A stretch of 39,538 nucleotides of DNA. It comes from Halomonas sp. 328 (lineage in GTDB: Bacteria > Pseudomonadota > Gammaproteobacteria > Pseudomonadales > Halomonadaceae). Below, in pieces: positions 18,185-26,318 of this stretch. The DNA is taken from contig NZ_JADOTW010000032.1 of NCBI RefSeq assembly GCF_015645095.1, forward strand, positions 1-39,538, given 5' to 3'. The translations under genes were made by a program, and so were the position numbers. Position 1 is the stretch's first letter; every line of letters begins with the position of its first letter. The notes under the pieces were generated by a model. The model made no database searches. It was not told the DNA's origin and worked only from the letters and a program-made list of their open reading frames with translations.

Positions 18185-19249
18185 ATGGCACTGATCAGCA
18201 TGCGCCAGATGCTGGACCACGCCGCCGAGCGCGGCTACGGCATCCCGGCCTTCAACGTCAACAACCTCGAGCAGATGCGCGCCATCATGGAAGCCGCCGA
18301 CGCCACCGACTCCCCGGTGATCGTCCAGGCCTCCGCCGGCGCCCGCAAGTACGCCGGGGCCCCCTTCCTGCGCCACCTGATCCTGGCCGCGGTGGAAGAG
18401 TTCCCGCATATCCCGGTGGTGATGCACCAGGACCACGGCACCAGCCCCGCGGTCTGCCAGCGCTCCATCCAGCTCGGCTTCTCCTCGGTGATGATGGACG
18501 GCTCCCTCGGCGAGGACGGCAAGACCCCCATGGACTACGACTACAACGTCGACGTCACCCGGCGCACCGTGGAGATGGCGCATGCCTGTGGCGTCTCCGT
18601 GGAGGGCGAGCTGGGCTGCCTGGGTAGCCTGGAGACCGGCATGGCCGGCGAGGAAGACGGCATCGGCGCCGAGGGCAAGCTGGACATGGACCAGCTGCTC
18701 ACCGACCCGGAAGAGGCCGCGGCCTTCGTCAAGGCGACCCAGGTGGACGCCCTGGCCATCGCCATCGGCACCAGCCACGGCGCCTACAAGTTCACCAAGC
18801 CACCCACCGGCGACACCCTCTCCATCCAGCGCATCAAGGAGATCCACGCCCGCATCCCCGACACCCACCTGGTGATGCACGGCTCCTCCTCGGTGCCCCA
18901 GGAGTGGCTCGAGGTGATCAACGAGTACGGCGGCGCCATCCCCGAAACCTACGGCGTGCCGGTCGAGGAGATCGTCGAGGGCATCAAGTACGGGGTGCGC
19001 AAGGTCAATATCGACACCGACCTGCGCCTGGCCTCCACCGGCGCCGTGCGTCGCTTCCTGGCCCAGAACCCGGCCGAATTCGACCCGCGCAAGTTCCTCA
19101 AGGAGACCGTCTCCGCCATGCGCGATGTCTGCATCGCCCGCTACGAGGCCTTCGGCACCGCCGGCAACGCCAGCCGCATCAAGCCGATCAGCCTGGAAGC
19201 CATGGTGAGCCGCTACGACAGCGGCGAGCTGGATCCCAAGATCAACTAA
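18185..19249 (+). CDS. fba: Fructose-bisphosphate aldolase, class II
   Basis: Zinc-dependent aldolase of 354 residues that splits fructose 1,6-bisphosphate. HQDHG at residues 81-85 holds the catalytic Asp83 and zinc ligand His84; [14 protein letters not shown] gives further active-site residues. The extended form and the [19 protein letters not shown] start match the Calvin-cycle subtype of class II, common in Pseudomonas relatives. ATG at 18185 follows AGGTGAG. It is the last gene of epd-pgk-fba and is followed by a terminator. Confidence 0.97.
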   Translation: MALISMRQMLDHAAERGYGIPAFNVNNLEQMRAIMEAADATDSPVIVQASAGARKYAGAPFLRHLILAAVEEFPHIPVVMHQDHGTSPAVCQRSIQLGFSSVMMDGSLGEDGKTPMDYDYNVDVTRRTVEMAHACGVSVEGELGCLGSLETGMAGEEDGIGAEGKLDMDQLLTDPEEAAAFVKATQVDALAIAIGTSHGAYKFTKPPTGDTLSIQRIKEIHARIPDTHLVMHGSSSVPQEWLEVINEYGGAIPETYGVPVEEIVEGIKYGVRKVNIDTDLRLASTGAVRRFLAQNPAEFDPRKFLKETVSAMRDVCIARYEAFGTAGNASRIKPISLEAMVSRYDSGELDPKIN

Positions 19250-19264
19250 GGGATACCACGACGA

Positions 19265-19288
19265 GGGCGGCCCACGGGCCGCCCTTTT
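19265..19288 (+). terminator. Rho-independent terminator after fba
   Basis: 8-bp GC stem (19265-19272 with 19277-19284) and loop CACG, followed by TTTT. Ends the epd-pgk-fba operon. Confidence 0.8.
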
Positions 19289-19319
19289 GCTGCCACTCTA
19301 TTCCGCCGAGGTACCGTCG

Positions 19320-20300
19320 ATGCCCCAGCGAATCGTCGCCTTTCGTCGCCTCCAGCCCCATCACCGGGAGCAGCTCGCCCGGGATGCCCGGGTGGACTAC
19401 TTCGAGGATCTGGAGAGCATCGAGTATCCCGACTTCCGCGCCGCCCTGCGCCAGGCCGATGGCCTGATCGGCGCCGGCCTGAGGATTCCCGAGTCCCTGC
19501 TCGACGAGGCGCCGCGGCTCAAGGCCATCGCCACCATCTCGGTGGGCTACGACCACTACCCGCTGGAAGCCCTGACCCACCGCGGCATCCTGCTCTGCAA
19601 CACCCCGGACGTGCTCACCGAGACCACCGCCGACACCGGCTTCGCCCTGATCATGGCCTGTGCCCGCCGGGTGGTGGAGCTGGCCGACTGGGTCCGCCGC
19701 GGCGACTGGCAGGCCAGCGTCGGCGAGGCCCAGTTCGGCAGCGACGTGCATGGCAAGACCCTGGGCCTGGTGGGCTGCGGGCGTATCGGTGCCGCCCTGG
19801 CGCGTCGCGGGGCTCTCGGCTTCGGCATGCGCGTGCGCTACTCCAACGCCTCGCCCAAACCGGCCCTGGAGGCCGAACTGGGCGCCGAACGCCGCGAGCT
19901 GGACGAACTGTTGGCCGAGGCCGATTTCGTCTGCGTCACCGTACCCCTCACGGAAGCCACCCACCACCTGATCGGCGCTCGGGAGCTGGCACTCATGAAA
20001 CCCTCGGCCTTTGTGATCAATATCGCCCGGGGCGCCGTGGTGGACGAGGCGGCGCTGATCGAGGCCCTGGAGATGGGGCGCATCCGTGGCGCCGGTCTCG
20101 ACGTCTTCGAGCGGGAGCCCCTCTCTCCGGAGTCCCCGCTGCCCCATCTGCCCAATGTGGTGGCCCTGCCGCATATCGGTTCCGCCACTTATGAGACCCG
20201 CGAGGCCATGGCCCAGCGTGCCGTGGATAACCTGCGCCAGGCGCTGCGCGGCGAGCGTCCCGGCGATCTGGTCAACGTGGCGGCCTGGGCCGGCGAGTAG
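19320..20300 (+). CDS. ghrB: 2-hydroxyacid dehydrogenase, GhrB-like
   Basis: NAD(P)H-dependent reductase of 326 residues of the D-2-hydroxyacid dehydrogenase family. GLVGCGRIGAAL near residue 150 is the dinucleotide-binding loop. Catalytic Arg (INIARGAVVDE), Glu and His (LPHIGSATYETR) are present. The IGSATYETR stretch is typical of GhrB/2-ketogluconate reductases, which reduce glyoxylate, hydroxypyruvate or 2-ketogluconate. ATG at 19320 follows GAGG; a longer frame from 19287 overlaps the fba terminator. Exact substrate not determined. Confidence 0.87.
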   Translation: MPQRIVAFRRLQPHHREQLARDARVDYFEDLESIEYPDFRAALRQADGLIGAGLRIPESLLDEAPRLKAIATISVGYDHYPLEALTHRGILLCNTPDVLTETTADTGFALIMACARRVVELADWVRRGDWQASVGEAQFGSDVHGKTLGLVGCGRIGAALARRGALGFGMRVRYSNASPKPALEAELGAERRELDELLAEADFVCVTVPLTEATHHLIGARELALMKPSAFVINIARGAVVDEAALIEALEMGRIRGAGLDVFEREPLSPESPLPHLPNVVALPHIGSATYETREAMAQRAVDNLRQALRGERPGDLVNVAAWAGE

Positions 20301-20339
20301 GCGACACGCCTTCCCGATAGCAGGAAAAATGACAAGGTT

Positions 20340-20356
20340 TGTGAACAGTGTTCACA
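20340..20356. promoter_or_regulatory. Perfect 17-bp palindrome upstream of the HAD gene
   Basis: TGTGAACA-G-TGTTCACA, eight-base arms around one base, in a locally AT-rich stretch between ghrB and the HAD phosphatase gene. Probable operator; the regulator is unknown. The spacing is one base longer than a CRP site. Confidence 0.6.
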
Positions 20357-20438
20357 GAATTCCAAAAATGGGCTTCAATAGTGGGTAGGTCGGCCGATAT
20401 CTGAAACAATGGCGACGCAAGCGCGAGAGGTTGAGGCG

Positions 20439-21119
20439 ATGACGACTCCCCACTGTCTGTTGTTCGATTGCGATGGAACCCTGGTCGATAGTGAGCCCCT
20501 GTTGGCGGACGAGATGGCCACCAGCCTCTCCGCCGTGGGGCTACCCTTCGTCGCCGAGGACTACATGGGCGAGTTTCGCGGCGCCCGCTTCATGAATATC
20601 GTCGGCGAGCTGCAACGCCGGCACGGCGAGGTCGACCCGGAGCGCCTCAAGGCCAGCGAGGCGCGCATGCGCAGTCGCCTGGCGGAGCGCCTGGCCAGCG
20701 AGCTGACCCTGCTGCCCGGGGTTCGCGAGGCCCTCGACCTGCTGGCCCATATCCCCCACGCGGTGGTCTCCAACGGCCCCGAGACGAAGATTCGCACCAG
20801 CCTCGAGGCCACCGGCCTCAGCGACTACTTCGGCGATCACCTGTTCAGCGGCTACTCGGCCCAGTGCTGGAAGCCCGATCCCTGCCTCTACCTGCACGCC
20901 GCCACCATCATGGGCTACGAGGCCCGCCACTGCGTGGCCATCGACGATGCCATCGTCGGCGTCAAGGCGGCCCTGGCCGCCGGCATGACGGTGATCCACC
21001 TCAACCGCTTCCCGGACGTGGAGACCACCCCGGCAGGTGCCATCGCCATCAGCAACATGCACCAGCTGCCCACGGTGATCGAACACCTCGCCCGGCGCCC
21101 CGCCGCCGCCGCCCACTAG
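20439..21119 (+). CDS. HAD-superfamily phosphatase, YieH-like
   Basis: Soluble phosphatase of 226 residues. The aspartate nucleophile motif FDCDGTLVDSEPL begins at residue 9 (Asp10), motif II is VVSNGPETK, and the C-terminal motif has AIDDAIVGVKAALAAGM. LFSGYSAQCWKPDPCLYLHAA is close to E. coli YieH, reported to act on 6-phosphogluconate and other sugar phosphates, so a sugar-phosphate substrate is likely. ATG at 20439 has AGAGG upstream. A perfect palindrome sits about 85 bp before the gene. Confidence 0.88.
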   Translation: MTTPHCLLFDCDGTLVDSEPLLADEMATSLSAVGLPFVAEDYMGEFRGARFMNIVGELQRRHGEVDPERLKASEARMRSRLAERLASELTLLPGVREALDLLAHIPHAVVSNGPETKIRTSLEATGLSDYFGDHLFSGYSAQCWKPDPCLYLHAATIMGYEARHCVAIDDAIVGVKAALAAGMTVIHLNRFPDVETTPAGAIAISNMHQLPTVIEHLARRPAAAAH

Positions 21120-21140
21120 GCCCGACACTCGAGGCCCCGG

Positions 21141-21181
21141 CTTATCCACAGCCCCGGCGGCGATCGCCCCCTGTGGACAAG
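21141..21181. promoter_or_regulatory. Inverted pair of DnaA-box-like sequences
   Basis: CTTATCCACAG (21141-21151) and CTGTGGACAAG (21171-21181) are inverted with one mismatch. TTATCCACA is the exact E. coli DnaA box consensus, and its mate is TTGTCCACA. As RNA the arms would form an 11-bp hairpin after the HAD gene, so a terminator is an equally possible reading. Confidence 0.45.
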
Positions 21182-21265
21182 CCAAACTCGGGCTTTGCTC
21201 TGTACAGCCCCGGCGGCGGCTGGTTTATCATGGGGCGACATCCCACACGCCGAGGATTGCCCCCC

Positions 21266-21640
21266 ATGGCCTCACTGCAGGATCAACTCCGCGGCCTGGT
21301 CTACTCCACCGAACATGGCCAGACCTGTCCCGACTGTCGCCAGCCACTGGACGGCTGCCAGTGCGCCGACCAGGCCGAGCAGGCACGCCTGGCGGCCCTG
21401 GATGGGGTGGTGCGCATCCGCCGCGAGACCAGCGGCCGCAAGGGCAAGGGGGTGACCACCCTCAGCGGCGTGCCCCTGCCCGCCGCCGAGCTCAAGGCCC
21501 TGGCCAAGCAGCTCAAGCAGCGTTGCGGCACCGGCGGCGCGGTCAAGGAGGGGGTCATCGAGATCCAGGGCGACCATCGCGCCACCCTCAAGGCGGAACT
21601 GGAACGCCGCGGTTACACCGTCAAGCTGGCCGGCGGCTAA
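21266..21640 (+). CDS. yciH: SUI1-domain translation-factor-like protein YciH
   Basis: Protein of 124 residues of the bacterial eIF1/SUI1 family. E. coli YciH influences start-codon fidelity in vitro and under stress. The N-terminus has four cysteines (21, 24, 31, 33; CPDC then CQC), a probable small zinc-binding knuckle. The SUI1 fold covers about residues 45-124, with GTGGAVKEGVIEIQGDHR as the characteristic segment. ATG at 21266 follows CGAGG. It is 9 bp upstream of the lipoprotein gene and likely co-transcribed. Confidence 0.9.
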   Translation: MASLQDQLRGLVYSTEHGQTCPDCRQPLDGCQCADQAEQARLAALDGVVRIRRETSGRKGKGVTTLSGVPLPAAELKALAKQLKQRCGTGGAVKEGVIEIQGDHRATLKAELERRGYTVKLAGG

Positions 21641-21649
21641 GGAGAACCC

Positions 21650-22027
21650 ATGAATCATCGATGCAAGGCGGGCCTCGGCGCGCTGCTGTTGGGGGCGACC
21701 CTGCTGGCCGGCTGCGCCGGCACGCCCGAGTTTCGCACCCTGGACGCCCGGGTGGTCAGCGAAACGCCCCTGGCAGTGGGGCCCGATGCCGAACTCCGCG
21801 TCAGCCTGGAGGGCGAAGGGGGCGTGATCGCCGAGACCCGCCAGCAGCGCCTGGGGAGCCCCCCCATCCCGGTACGGCTAAGCTACGACGCTCGAGCCCT
21901 GGACGGGGCGGCGCTGCATGCGGAGATTCGCGAAGCGGGACGACTGCGCTATCGCCAGGCGGAGCCCCAGCCCATCGCCCCCGGCATCAGCGAGCCGGTG
22001 ACCCTGACCCTGGAAAGCGTCGACTAG
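21650..22027 (+). CDS. YbaY-like outer-membrane lipoprotein
   Basis: Protein of 125 residues with a lipoprotein signal peptide; the lipobox LLAGC places the lipidated cysteine at residue 22. The mature part has the small beta-rich layout of the YbaY family (PF09619), with PIPVRLSYDARALDG and a repeated pattern of variable strands. The function of the family is not established. AAGGAG precedes the ATG. The last codons overlap the sirtuin gene tail to tail: CTAG at 22024-22027 provides the stop codon for both strands. Confidence 0.82.
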   Translation: MNHRCKAGLGALLLGATLLAGCAGTPEFRTLDARVVSETPLAVGPDAELRVSLEGEGGVIAETRQQRLGSPPIPVRLSYDARALDGAALHAEIREAGRLRYRQAEPQPIAPGISEPVTLTLESVD

Positions 22028-22863
22028 CAACGGCGGGCCAGGGCGGCCAGGCTCTCGCCGATGGGCAGCGAGGCCTTGAGGGCATAGAGGTCATCGGCCC
22101 GGGTACGGCCCCGGTTGAGGCAGGCCACCGGCTTGCCCGCCCGGGCCGCCTGGCGCACCAGGCGGAAGCCGGAATAGACCATCAGCGACGAGCCGACCAC
22201 CAGCAGTGCCTGGGCCGCGTCGATGGCCGCCTGGGCCGCCGCCAGGCGCTCGCCGGGCACGCTATCGCCGAAGAAGACCACGTCCGGCTTGAGGATACCG
22301 TCGCCGCAGCGCGCGCAGGCGGGCAGCCGGAAATCGCCGAAGTCCGCCTCCAGGTCGGCGTCGCCGTCCGGACCGATGGCGGCGCCGAGCTCCTGCCAGT
22401 GGGGGTTGAGCGCCTTCAGCTCGGCATGCAGGTCATGGCGCATGCGCCGGCTGTCGCAGCGCATGCAGCGTACCAGCTCGGCTCGGCCATGCAGGTCGAT
22501 GACCCGCCGCGAACCGGCACGTTGATGCAGGCCATCCACGTTCTGGGTGATGATGCCAGCCAGGCGTCCCCGTGCTTCCAGTTCGGCCAGGGCCCGATGG
22601 GCCGGCCCCGGGCGCGCCTCGCTCAGGGCCCGAAAGCCGATCAGGGCGCGGGCCCAGTAGCGCTGGCGAGCGGCATGGCTGTCCATGAAGTGGCGATGAT
22701 CCATGGGCGGGGGGCGCTTCCACTCGCCCCGGGCATCGCGGTAATCGGGGATGCCGCTCTCGGTACTGACGCCGGCGCCGGTCACCACCAGCAAGCGGGG
22801 ATGACCGGCGATAAAGGCGGCCAGGGCCTCCAGTGAGGCCTGGGGAGATTCGCTTTGCAGCAT
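22024..22863 (-). CDS. NAD-dependent protein deacylase, Sir2 family
   Basis: Sirtuin of 279 residues that removes acyl groups from lysines using NAD. TGAGVSTESGIPDYR near residue 28, TQNVDGLHQRAG, the LHG catalytic histidine, two Cys pairs (CMRC and CARC) for zinc, and VVGSSLMVYSGFRL are all intact. The ESGIPDYR form and length suggest the class II (SIRT4-like) group. The start at 22863 has no obvious strong ribosome site. It is divergent from a NERD-domain gene 88 bp away and shares its stop-codon bases with the lipoprotein gene. Confidence 0.93.
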   Translation of the reverse strand: MLQSESPQASLEALAAFIAGHPRLLVVTGAGVSTESGIPDYRDARGEWKRPPPMDHRHFMDSHAARQRYWARALIGFRALSEARPGPAHRALAELEARGRLAGIITQNVDGLHQRAGSRRVIDLHGRAELVRCMRCDSRRMRHDLHAELKALNPHWQELGAAIGPDGDADLEADFGDFRLPACARCGDGILKPDVVFFGDSVPGERLAAAQAAIDAAQALLVVGSSLMVYSGFRLVRQAARAGKPVACLNRGRTRADDLYALKASLPIGESLAALARRC

Positions 22864-22951
22864 AATTAACGACCAAGGACGCGTGGCTCCCGGCCGATGG
22901 GGCCACTAGAATGAACGCCTACCGATATATCACGGGCAAGGACTCGTTGCG

Positions 22952-23863
22952 ATGGCCTGGCTGGAATACCTGCTACCCCTGATCTTTCTCTTCCCCCTGG
23001 CAGCCACTGCGGTCATCGTGGTGGCCCTGAAGAGCCTCCACGACGCCCGGGTGCGCTCGCCCTTCGATGCCCACCCCCTGCGGGAGCCGGGCCAGGCCCT
23101 GCGCGACCGGCTGGATCGCGCCTTCGCCAGCCTCTTCCTGAATGGCGCCCTGGGGCCCATCGTGGTGCTGGCGCCGCTGGTCTACGGCATGGGCCGGATG
23201 CTCTTCGCCAGCGAGCAGGACTGGTTCGAGTGGGGGCTCTACGGTGCGCTCTGCACCCTGCTGGCCCTGGGCTTCTGCCTGCTGCTGATCCGCGACTACC
23301 AGCGCATCCGCCGCCTCAAGCTGGGGCTGGCCTGCGAGCTGGCGGTGGGCCAGGAGCTGGAGCGACTGATCCGCCCCGAGGCCCACCCCTACCACGTCTT
23401 CCACGACGTGCCCGCCGACACCTACACCATCGACCATGTGGCGGTGACCCCCCACGGGGTCTTCGTGATCGAGACCCGGGCCCGCACCCGGCCCTTCGAT
23501 GCCCAGGGCCGCGAACAGAACCAGGTGGCGGTGGAGCGGGAGCGGCTGCGCTTCCCCGGCTGGAGCGAGCGCCGGCCGCTGCGCAAGACCCGCCAGGCGG
23601 TGCGCTGGCTACGCCACTGGCTGGCCCGGGAATGCGGCGGCGAGATCCCGGTGCAGGGCATCCTGGCCCTGCCCGGCTGGGAAGTCGACAGCAGCGAGGC
23701 CGCCGCCGACCTGCTGGTGGTCAGCGGCGAGGCCCTGTCGGCCCTGATCGATGCCACGCCCCAGGCCCCGCTAAGCGATGCGGCCCATGACAAGGCCATC
23801 CAGGCCCTGGCCAAGCGTGCCGCGATGCTGGATCTCAAGAACCTGCAGCAGCCCTCGGTCTAG
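22952..23863 (+). CDS. NERD-domain membrane protein
   Basis: Protein of 303 residues with three hydrophobic segments in the first 120 residues (about 5-27, 65-85, 90-112) and a cytoplasmic NERD domain (about 130-260). The core DHVAVTPHGVFVIETRAR is the NERD hallmark, related to restriction-type nucleases. The usual catalytic E-x-K reads E-T-R, so nuclease activity is uncertain. The role of NERD proteins is poorly known. Divergent from the sirtuin gene; nothing else nearby suggests a defence island. Confidence 0.83.
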   Translation: MAWLEYLLPLIFLFPLAATAVIVVALKSLHDARVRSPFDAHPLREPGQALRDRLDRAFASLFLNGALGPIVVLAPLVYGMGRMLFASEQDWFEWGLYGALCTLLALGFCLLLIRDYQRIRRLKLGLACELAVGQELERLIRPEAHPYHVFHDVPADTYTIDHVAVTPHGVFVIETRARTRPFDAQGREQNQVAVERERLRFPGWSERRPLRKTRQAVRWLRHWLARECGGEIPVQGILALPGWEVDSSEAAADLLVVSGEALSALIDATPQAPLSDAAHDKAIQALAKRAAMLDLKNLQQPSV

Positions 23864-23927
23864 CGGACTGCCGGGCCGACGACTGATCGACTGCCAGGCA
23901 CGAGACTCCGAAAGGCGGACGAAAGTA

Positions 23928-23955
23928 TTGCGCCAAGCCCCGGCTGGTCTAATAA
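23928..23955 (+). promoter_or_regulatory. Candidate promoter of the ATP-grasp gene
   Basis: TTGCGC (23928-23933), 16-bp spacer, TAATAA (23950-23955), about 40 bp upstream of the ATG at 23996. Confidence 0.5.
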
Positions 23956-23995
23956 TCCGCGCTTTCTACGCCGACTCAACGACCCTCGTGCCGCC

Positions 23996-24805
23996 ATGAA
24001 ACTGATCACCTTCGATGTCTTCCGCACCCTGGGCATCCCCGGGGTGCGTTATATCAAGCCCGAACGCATGCTGGATCATCTCGACGAGATCCGCGCCGCC
24101 GACTGGCTGCTGTTCCCCGAATACTGGCAGCTCAACACCCTGGTCCACGGCCTCAAGGCCCGCATCTTCCCCAGCCTGGCCAGCTACCACCTGGGCCACG
24201 ACAAGGTGGAGCAGACCCGCGCTTTCCAGGCGCTGTTCCCCGAGCACGTGCCCCCCACCGAGATCCTCGGCGCCTCCCGGGCCGCCATCGACAAGGTGGA
24301 GACCCGCTTCGGCTATCCCTTTATCGCCAAGCGCATCAAGAGCAGCATGGGCGAGGGGGTCAGGCTGATCGACTCCCGCCCGGCCCTGGAGGCCCACCTG
24401 GCCGAGGAGCCGGTGCTCTATGCCCAGGAGCGCCTGCCCATCGACCGTGACCTGCGCATCGTACTGGTGGGGGGCGAGCTGCTGGCCACCTACTGGCGGG
24501 TCACGCCCCTGGGCGGCTACCGCTCCAACGTCAGCCAGGGCGGCGCCATCGACCGGGAGGAGATTCCCGAGGCGGCCATTGCCCTGGCCCGGCGCCTCGC
24601 CGAGGCCTTCCATATCAACCATGCCGGCTTCGATATCGCCATGGTCGACGGCCACCCCTACGTCTTCGAGTTCAACCGCCTGTTCGGCAACCAGGGCATC
24701 AGCGACAGCAGCAAGCGCATCGGCGCCGCCATCCTGCGCCAGCTCGGCGACGGCGATGACCTGGGCCCGGACGACGACGAGCCGCCCTTTGCCCTGACCG
24801 GCTGA
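23996..24805 (+). CDS. RimK-like ATP-grasp protein
   Basis: Soluble protein of 269 residues with an ATP-grasp fold of the RimK type, whose members join an amino acid or other amine to a carboxylate using ATP. The nucleotide region includes YPFIAKRIKSSMGEGVRLI near residues 105-123. The C-terminal metal-binding part FDIAMVDGHPYVFEFNRLFG resembles the D...E.N pattern of the family. The tail is acidic. It is a single gene with its own likely promoter, and no biosynthetic partners lie beside it, so the substrate cannot be inferred. Confidence 0.82.
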   Translation: MKLITFDVFRTLGIPGVRYIKPERMLDHLDEIRAADWLLFPEYWQLNTLVHGLKARIFPSLASYHLGHDKVEQTRAFQALFPEHVPPTEILGASRAAIDKVETRFGYPFIAKRIKSSMGEGVRLIDSRPALEAHLAEEPVLYAQERLPIDRDLRIVLVGGELLATYWRVTPLGGYRSNVSQGGAIDREEIPEAAIALARRLAEAFHINHAGFDIAMVDGHPYVFEFNRLFGNQGISDSSKRIGAAILRQLGDGDDLGPDDDEPPFALTG

Positions 24806-24822
24806 CTGCCCATGCCACCCGG

Positions 24823-24867
24823 GGCGCCTGGCGGCGCCAATCGTTCAGCAGAGCTGAACTCCCACAA
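24823..24867 (-). repeat. REP-like unit, short copy C
   Basis: On the minus strand it reads TGTGGGAG, then TTCAGC-TCT-GCTGAA, then CGATTGGCGCCGCCAGGCGCC. It matches the left unit of 26688-26870 over about 43 bases with three differences. Those changes turn TTTGGC/GCCGAA into TTCAGC/GCTGAA, keeping or improving pairing. It lies between the ATP-grasp stop and a relic of the dgt 3' end. Confidence 0.8.
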
Positions 24868-24881
24868 CCCCAGCGCCGGCG

Positions 24882-24949
24882 TCAGTCGCCCTTGAGGCGG
24901 CCGCCCATCTCCTGGGCCAGGTCGACGGCCATGGCCAGGGATCGGTCAT
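24882..24949 (-). pseudogene. Relic copy of the dgt 3' end
   Basis: 24882-24929 matches 24978-25025 (the last 15 codons and stop of dgt) at 47 of 48 positions; the single change is synonymous (CTC for CTT). Similarity continues patchily to GATCGGTCAT at 24940-24949. The offset is 96 bp. It has no start and is a partial duplication. Confidence 0.85.
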
Positions 24950-24977
24950 ATGGCCGGTCACATCGCACCGATGCGCT

Positions 24978-26318
24978 TCAGTCGCCCTTAAGGCGGCCGC
25001 CCATCTCCTGGGCCAGGTCGACGGCATAGTGATCGGTCATGCCGCCGATAAAGTCGAGCATGCGCCGGTAGCTGTCGTAGAGGGGCCAGGAGGGCAGCGG
25101 GGTGTTCTCGCCGATCAGCGCCAGCACCCGCTGATGCTTGAAGCTGGAGCGCCCCTGGTGGTGCAGCTCGTGGGCGGCACCGATAAAGGCCTCCAGCAGG
25201 ATGCCCAGGGTGGTATAGGCGCCGATCTCCAGCTTGGCCTTGCGCTCGTTCTGGAAGATGCGCTCCCGGGCCAGGGTCTTGGCGGCCTTGACCCCCCAGT
25301 CCAGGTCCGGGTGGCAGAGCTCCAGCAGGTCGTCCTTGAGGGCGCCGTTGAGCAGCTCCTGCTCATGGGCCACGAAGACCGCCCCGACCTCGCCCACCGC
25401 CCGCTCCATGGCGGCGCCGCGCAGGGCGGCGATACGGCGGCGCTGGGAGACCCCCTGCTCGGCCATGCGGGCATACTCCGGCGGCGCCTCCCCGGCGATC
25501 TGGATCAGCACCTCGGCCACCTCGTCATAGCGCAGGATGCCCATCTCCAGGCCATCCTCCAGATCGAGCAGGGCGTAGCAGATATCGTCGGCGGCCTCGA
25601 CCAGGTAGGCCAGGGGGTGGCGGCACCAGGCCCAGTCGCCCCGGGGGCGCAGCCCCAGCCGTCCGGCCACCTCGGCCAGCAGGTCGCGCTCCGACTGGTA
25701 GCAGCCGAACTTGCCGGCGCTGCCGCCGTGCTCCACCGTCCAGGGGTACTTGAGCAGGGTGCCCAGGGTCGCGGTGCTCAGGCGCATGCCGCCGCGGAAC
25801 TGGTTGTATTCGATCTGGGTGACGATGCGAAAGCCCTGGGCGTTGCCCTCGTAGGTCAGCAGGTCGGCCCGCTGGGTGTCGCTGAGCCCCTCCAGCAAGC
25901 CGCTGCCGTCGGACTCGGCGCGCTTGAACCAGTCGCGGATGGCGTATTCGCCGGCGTGGCCGAAGGGCGGGTTGCCGATATCGTGACCCAGGCAGGCAGC
26001 CTGGACGATGACCCCCAGGTCCGCCGGGGTGATCCGGGCCGGCAGTCGCTCACGCAACCCCTCGCCGACGATCATGCCCAGGGAGCGCCCCACACAGCCC
26101 ACCTCCAGGGAGTGGGTCAGGCGGGTATGGATATGGTCGTTCTCGGTGAGCGGGTGCACCTGGGTCTTGCGCCCCAGGCGGCGGAAGGAGCCGGAGAAGA
26201 CGATCCGGTCATGATCCTTGTGGAAGGGGGTACGGCCCGGTTCGGCGCTACCGCGCCCACCCCGGGTATCGTGCAGCCGGCCCGGATCGAGCAGCCGCTC
26301 CCAGTGCATCTGCGTCAT
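24978..26318 (-). CDS. dgt: dGTPase-family deoxynucleoside triphosphohydrolase
   Basis: HD-domain enzyme of 446 residues that splits dNTPs into deoxynucleoside and triphosphate. Metal ligands are in HTRLTHSLEV near residue 60-70 and LGHDIGNPPFGHAGE near 110-120, both intact. FSGSFRRLGRKTQVHPL and HPLAYLVEAADDICYALLD are typical of the deoxyguanosinetriphosphate triphosphohydrolase-like group. The well-placed AGGAGG fixes ATG at 26318 (MTQMHWERLLD). It lies downstream of ntrC on the same strand but more than 600 bp away. Its last codons are duplicated immediately downstream. Confidence 0.93.
   Translation of the reverse strand: MTQMHWERLLDPGRLHDTRGGRGSAEPGRTPFHKDHDRIVFSGSFRRLGRKTQVHPLTENDHIHTRLTHSLEVGCVGRSLGMIVGEGLRERLPARITPADLGVIVQAACLGHDIGNPPFGHAGEYAIRDWFKRAESDGSGLLEGLSDTQRADLLTYEGNAQGFRIVTQIEYNQFRGGMRLSTATLGTLLKYPWTVEHGGSAGKFGCYQSERDLLAEVAGRLGLRPRGDWAWCRHPLAYLVEAADDICYALLDLEDGLEMGILRYDEVAEVLIQIAGEAPPEYARMAEQGVSQRRRIAALRGAAMERAVGEVGAVFVAHEQELLNGALKDDLLELCHPDLDWGVKAAKTLARERIFQNERKAKLEIGAYTTLGILLEAFIGAAHELHHQGRSSFKHQRVLALIGENTPLPSWPLYDSYRRMLDFIGGMTDHYAVDLAQEMGGRLKGD

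Noticed and set aside
20340-20356. CRP-binding site
   Set aside because: The TGTGA and TCACA arms are separated by seven bases, not six, and the inner bases are also palindromic, which points to another regulator.
22024-23863. Anti-phage defence island of sirtuin and NERD protein
   Set aside because: Both look like ordinary chromosomal genes with the same composition as neighbours and no mobile or defence genes nearby.
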